A DNA stretch of 64,000 nucleotides from Amphiura filiformis (Eukaryota > Echinodermata > Ophiuroidea > Amphilepidida > Amphiuridae): positions 6,522,481 through 6,586,480 of the forward strand of contig NC_092631.1 in NCBI RefSeq assembly GCF_039555335.1, read 5' to 3'. Shown here piece after piece: positions 63,725 through 64,000 of the stretch. The stretch's first letter is position 1. Each line of letters opens with the position of its first letter. Both the position numbers and the translations under genes were made by a program. The notes under the pieces are model-generated. The model saw only the letters and a list, made by a program, of their open reading frames with translations, ran no database searches and was not told the origin of the DNA.

Positions 63725-64000
63725 TTGCCGACAAACGAGGACACACAAGATTTTTCACCCTAAACTGTGGACCTACTTCCAACCGAGGACTGTCCTCGGT
63801 CTCAAACTACTGCAAAAGACCTCAAATGCATGCTAGATGCTTTAAACACTATTTGCCTGAAACCGAGGACCACACGTGTAAAAACTACCGTCCGCAGGGT
63901 GATGGCTAAAATTCCGTTTCAGTATTATACACAAAAAATCCGCCATTTTAGTCCACGGTTAGGCGATGAAAACATCATACACACGTCCTCGGTTAGATAG
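63725..64000. repeat. CGAGGAC-rich repeat, cut by the window edge
   Basis: ACAAACGAGGACACAC, ACTGTGGACCTACTTCC, CCGAGGACTGTCCTCGG and CCGAGGACCACACGTG resemble the element at 33520-33800. The terminal ACACGTCCTCGGTT suggests the inverted end is near or beyond 64000. ORFs here are not credible. Confidence 0.5.

Overview
This window looks like nuclear DNA of a marine invertebrate, probably a deuterostome such as an echinoderm or hemichordate. The reasons are an intron-containing gene with GT/AG splice sites, (A+T)-rich intergenic DNA, degenerate TTAGGG-type repeats, a CR1/L2-like LINE, a Ty3/gypsy element, and dozens of short inverted-repeat transposons. The species cannot be named from the sequence. 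Nothing bacterial or phage-like is present.

The only protein-coding gene I can assemble is on the minus strand (34039 down to 23748 or 20383). It is a short-chain dehydrogenase/reductase of the SDR16C family (epidermal retinol dehydrogenase 2 / RDH10 relatives). Six coding exons join in phase to 314 residues. The last coding exon exists in two versions, 94 nt each, 3.4 kb apart, both with good acceptors and the same phase. This implies alternative C-termini. The 5' parts of exons 2 and 5 have also been tandemly copied together with their splice acceptors. Two further possible exons on the minus strand (47709-47887 and 61190-61231) are weak.

Layout: 1-5600 is intergenic DNA with several MITEs. 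5619-6750 is a 1.1-kb (GAAA)n array. 7228-12655 is a roughly 5.4-kb minisatellite with a 42-bp unit, itself hit by a TA-flanked palindromic MITE and an 8-bp-TSD hAT MITE. 12.7-20.3 kb is dense in MITEs, duplications and a 121-bp near-perfect palindrome. 20.4-34.0 kb is the SDR gene; its introns hold a tRNA-like sequence, a LINE fragment split by a 1.36-kb mariner-type element, and several MITEs. 34.4-40.1 kb holds further MITEs and a composite of one inverted-repeat element inside another, the inner one carrying six or so ~122-bp palindrome-bearing tandem units. 40159-45464 is a hAT-type MITE interrupted by a complete Ty3/gypsy retrotransposon with two LTRs identical over 134 bp but broken reading frames. 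45.5-64 kb is intergenic DNA with many more hairpin elements and no confident gene.

Many insertions have target-site duplications readable by eye. 3-bp TTA/TAA sites go with GG-starting termini (PIF/Harbinger-like), 8-bp sites with CAG or TAG termini (hAT-like), TA with Tc1/mariner-like termini, and TTAA with GG termini (piggyBac/Kolobok-like). The window therefore records layered transposition, with nesting giving relative ages.
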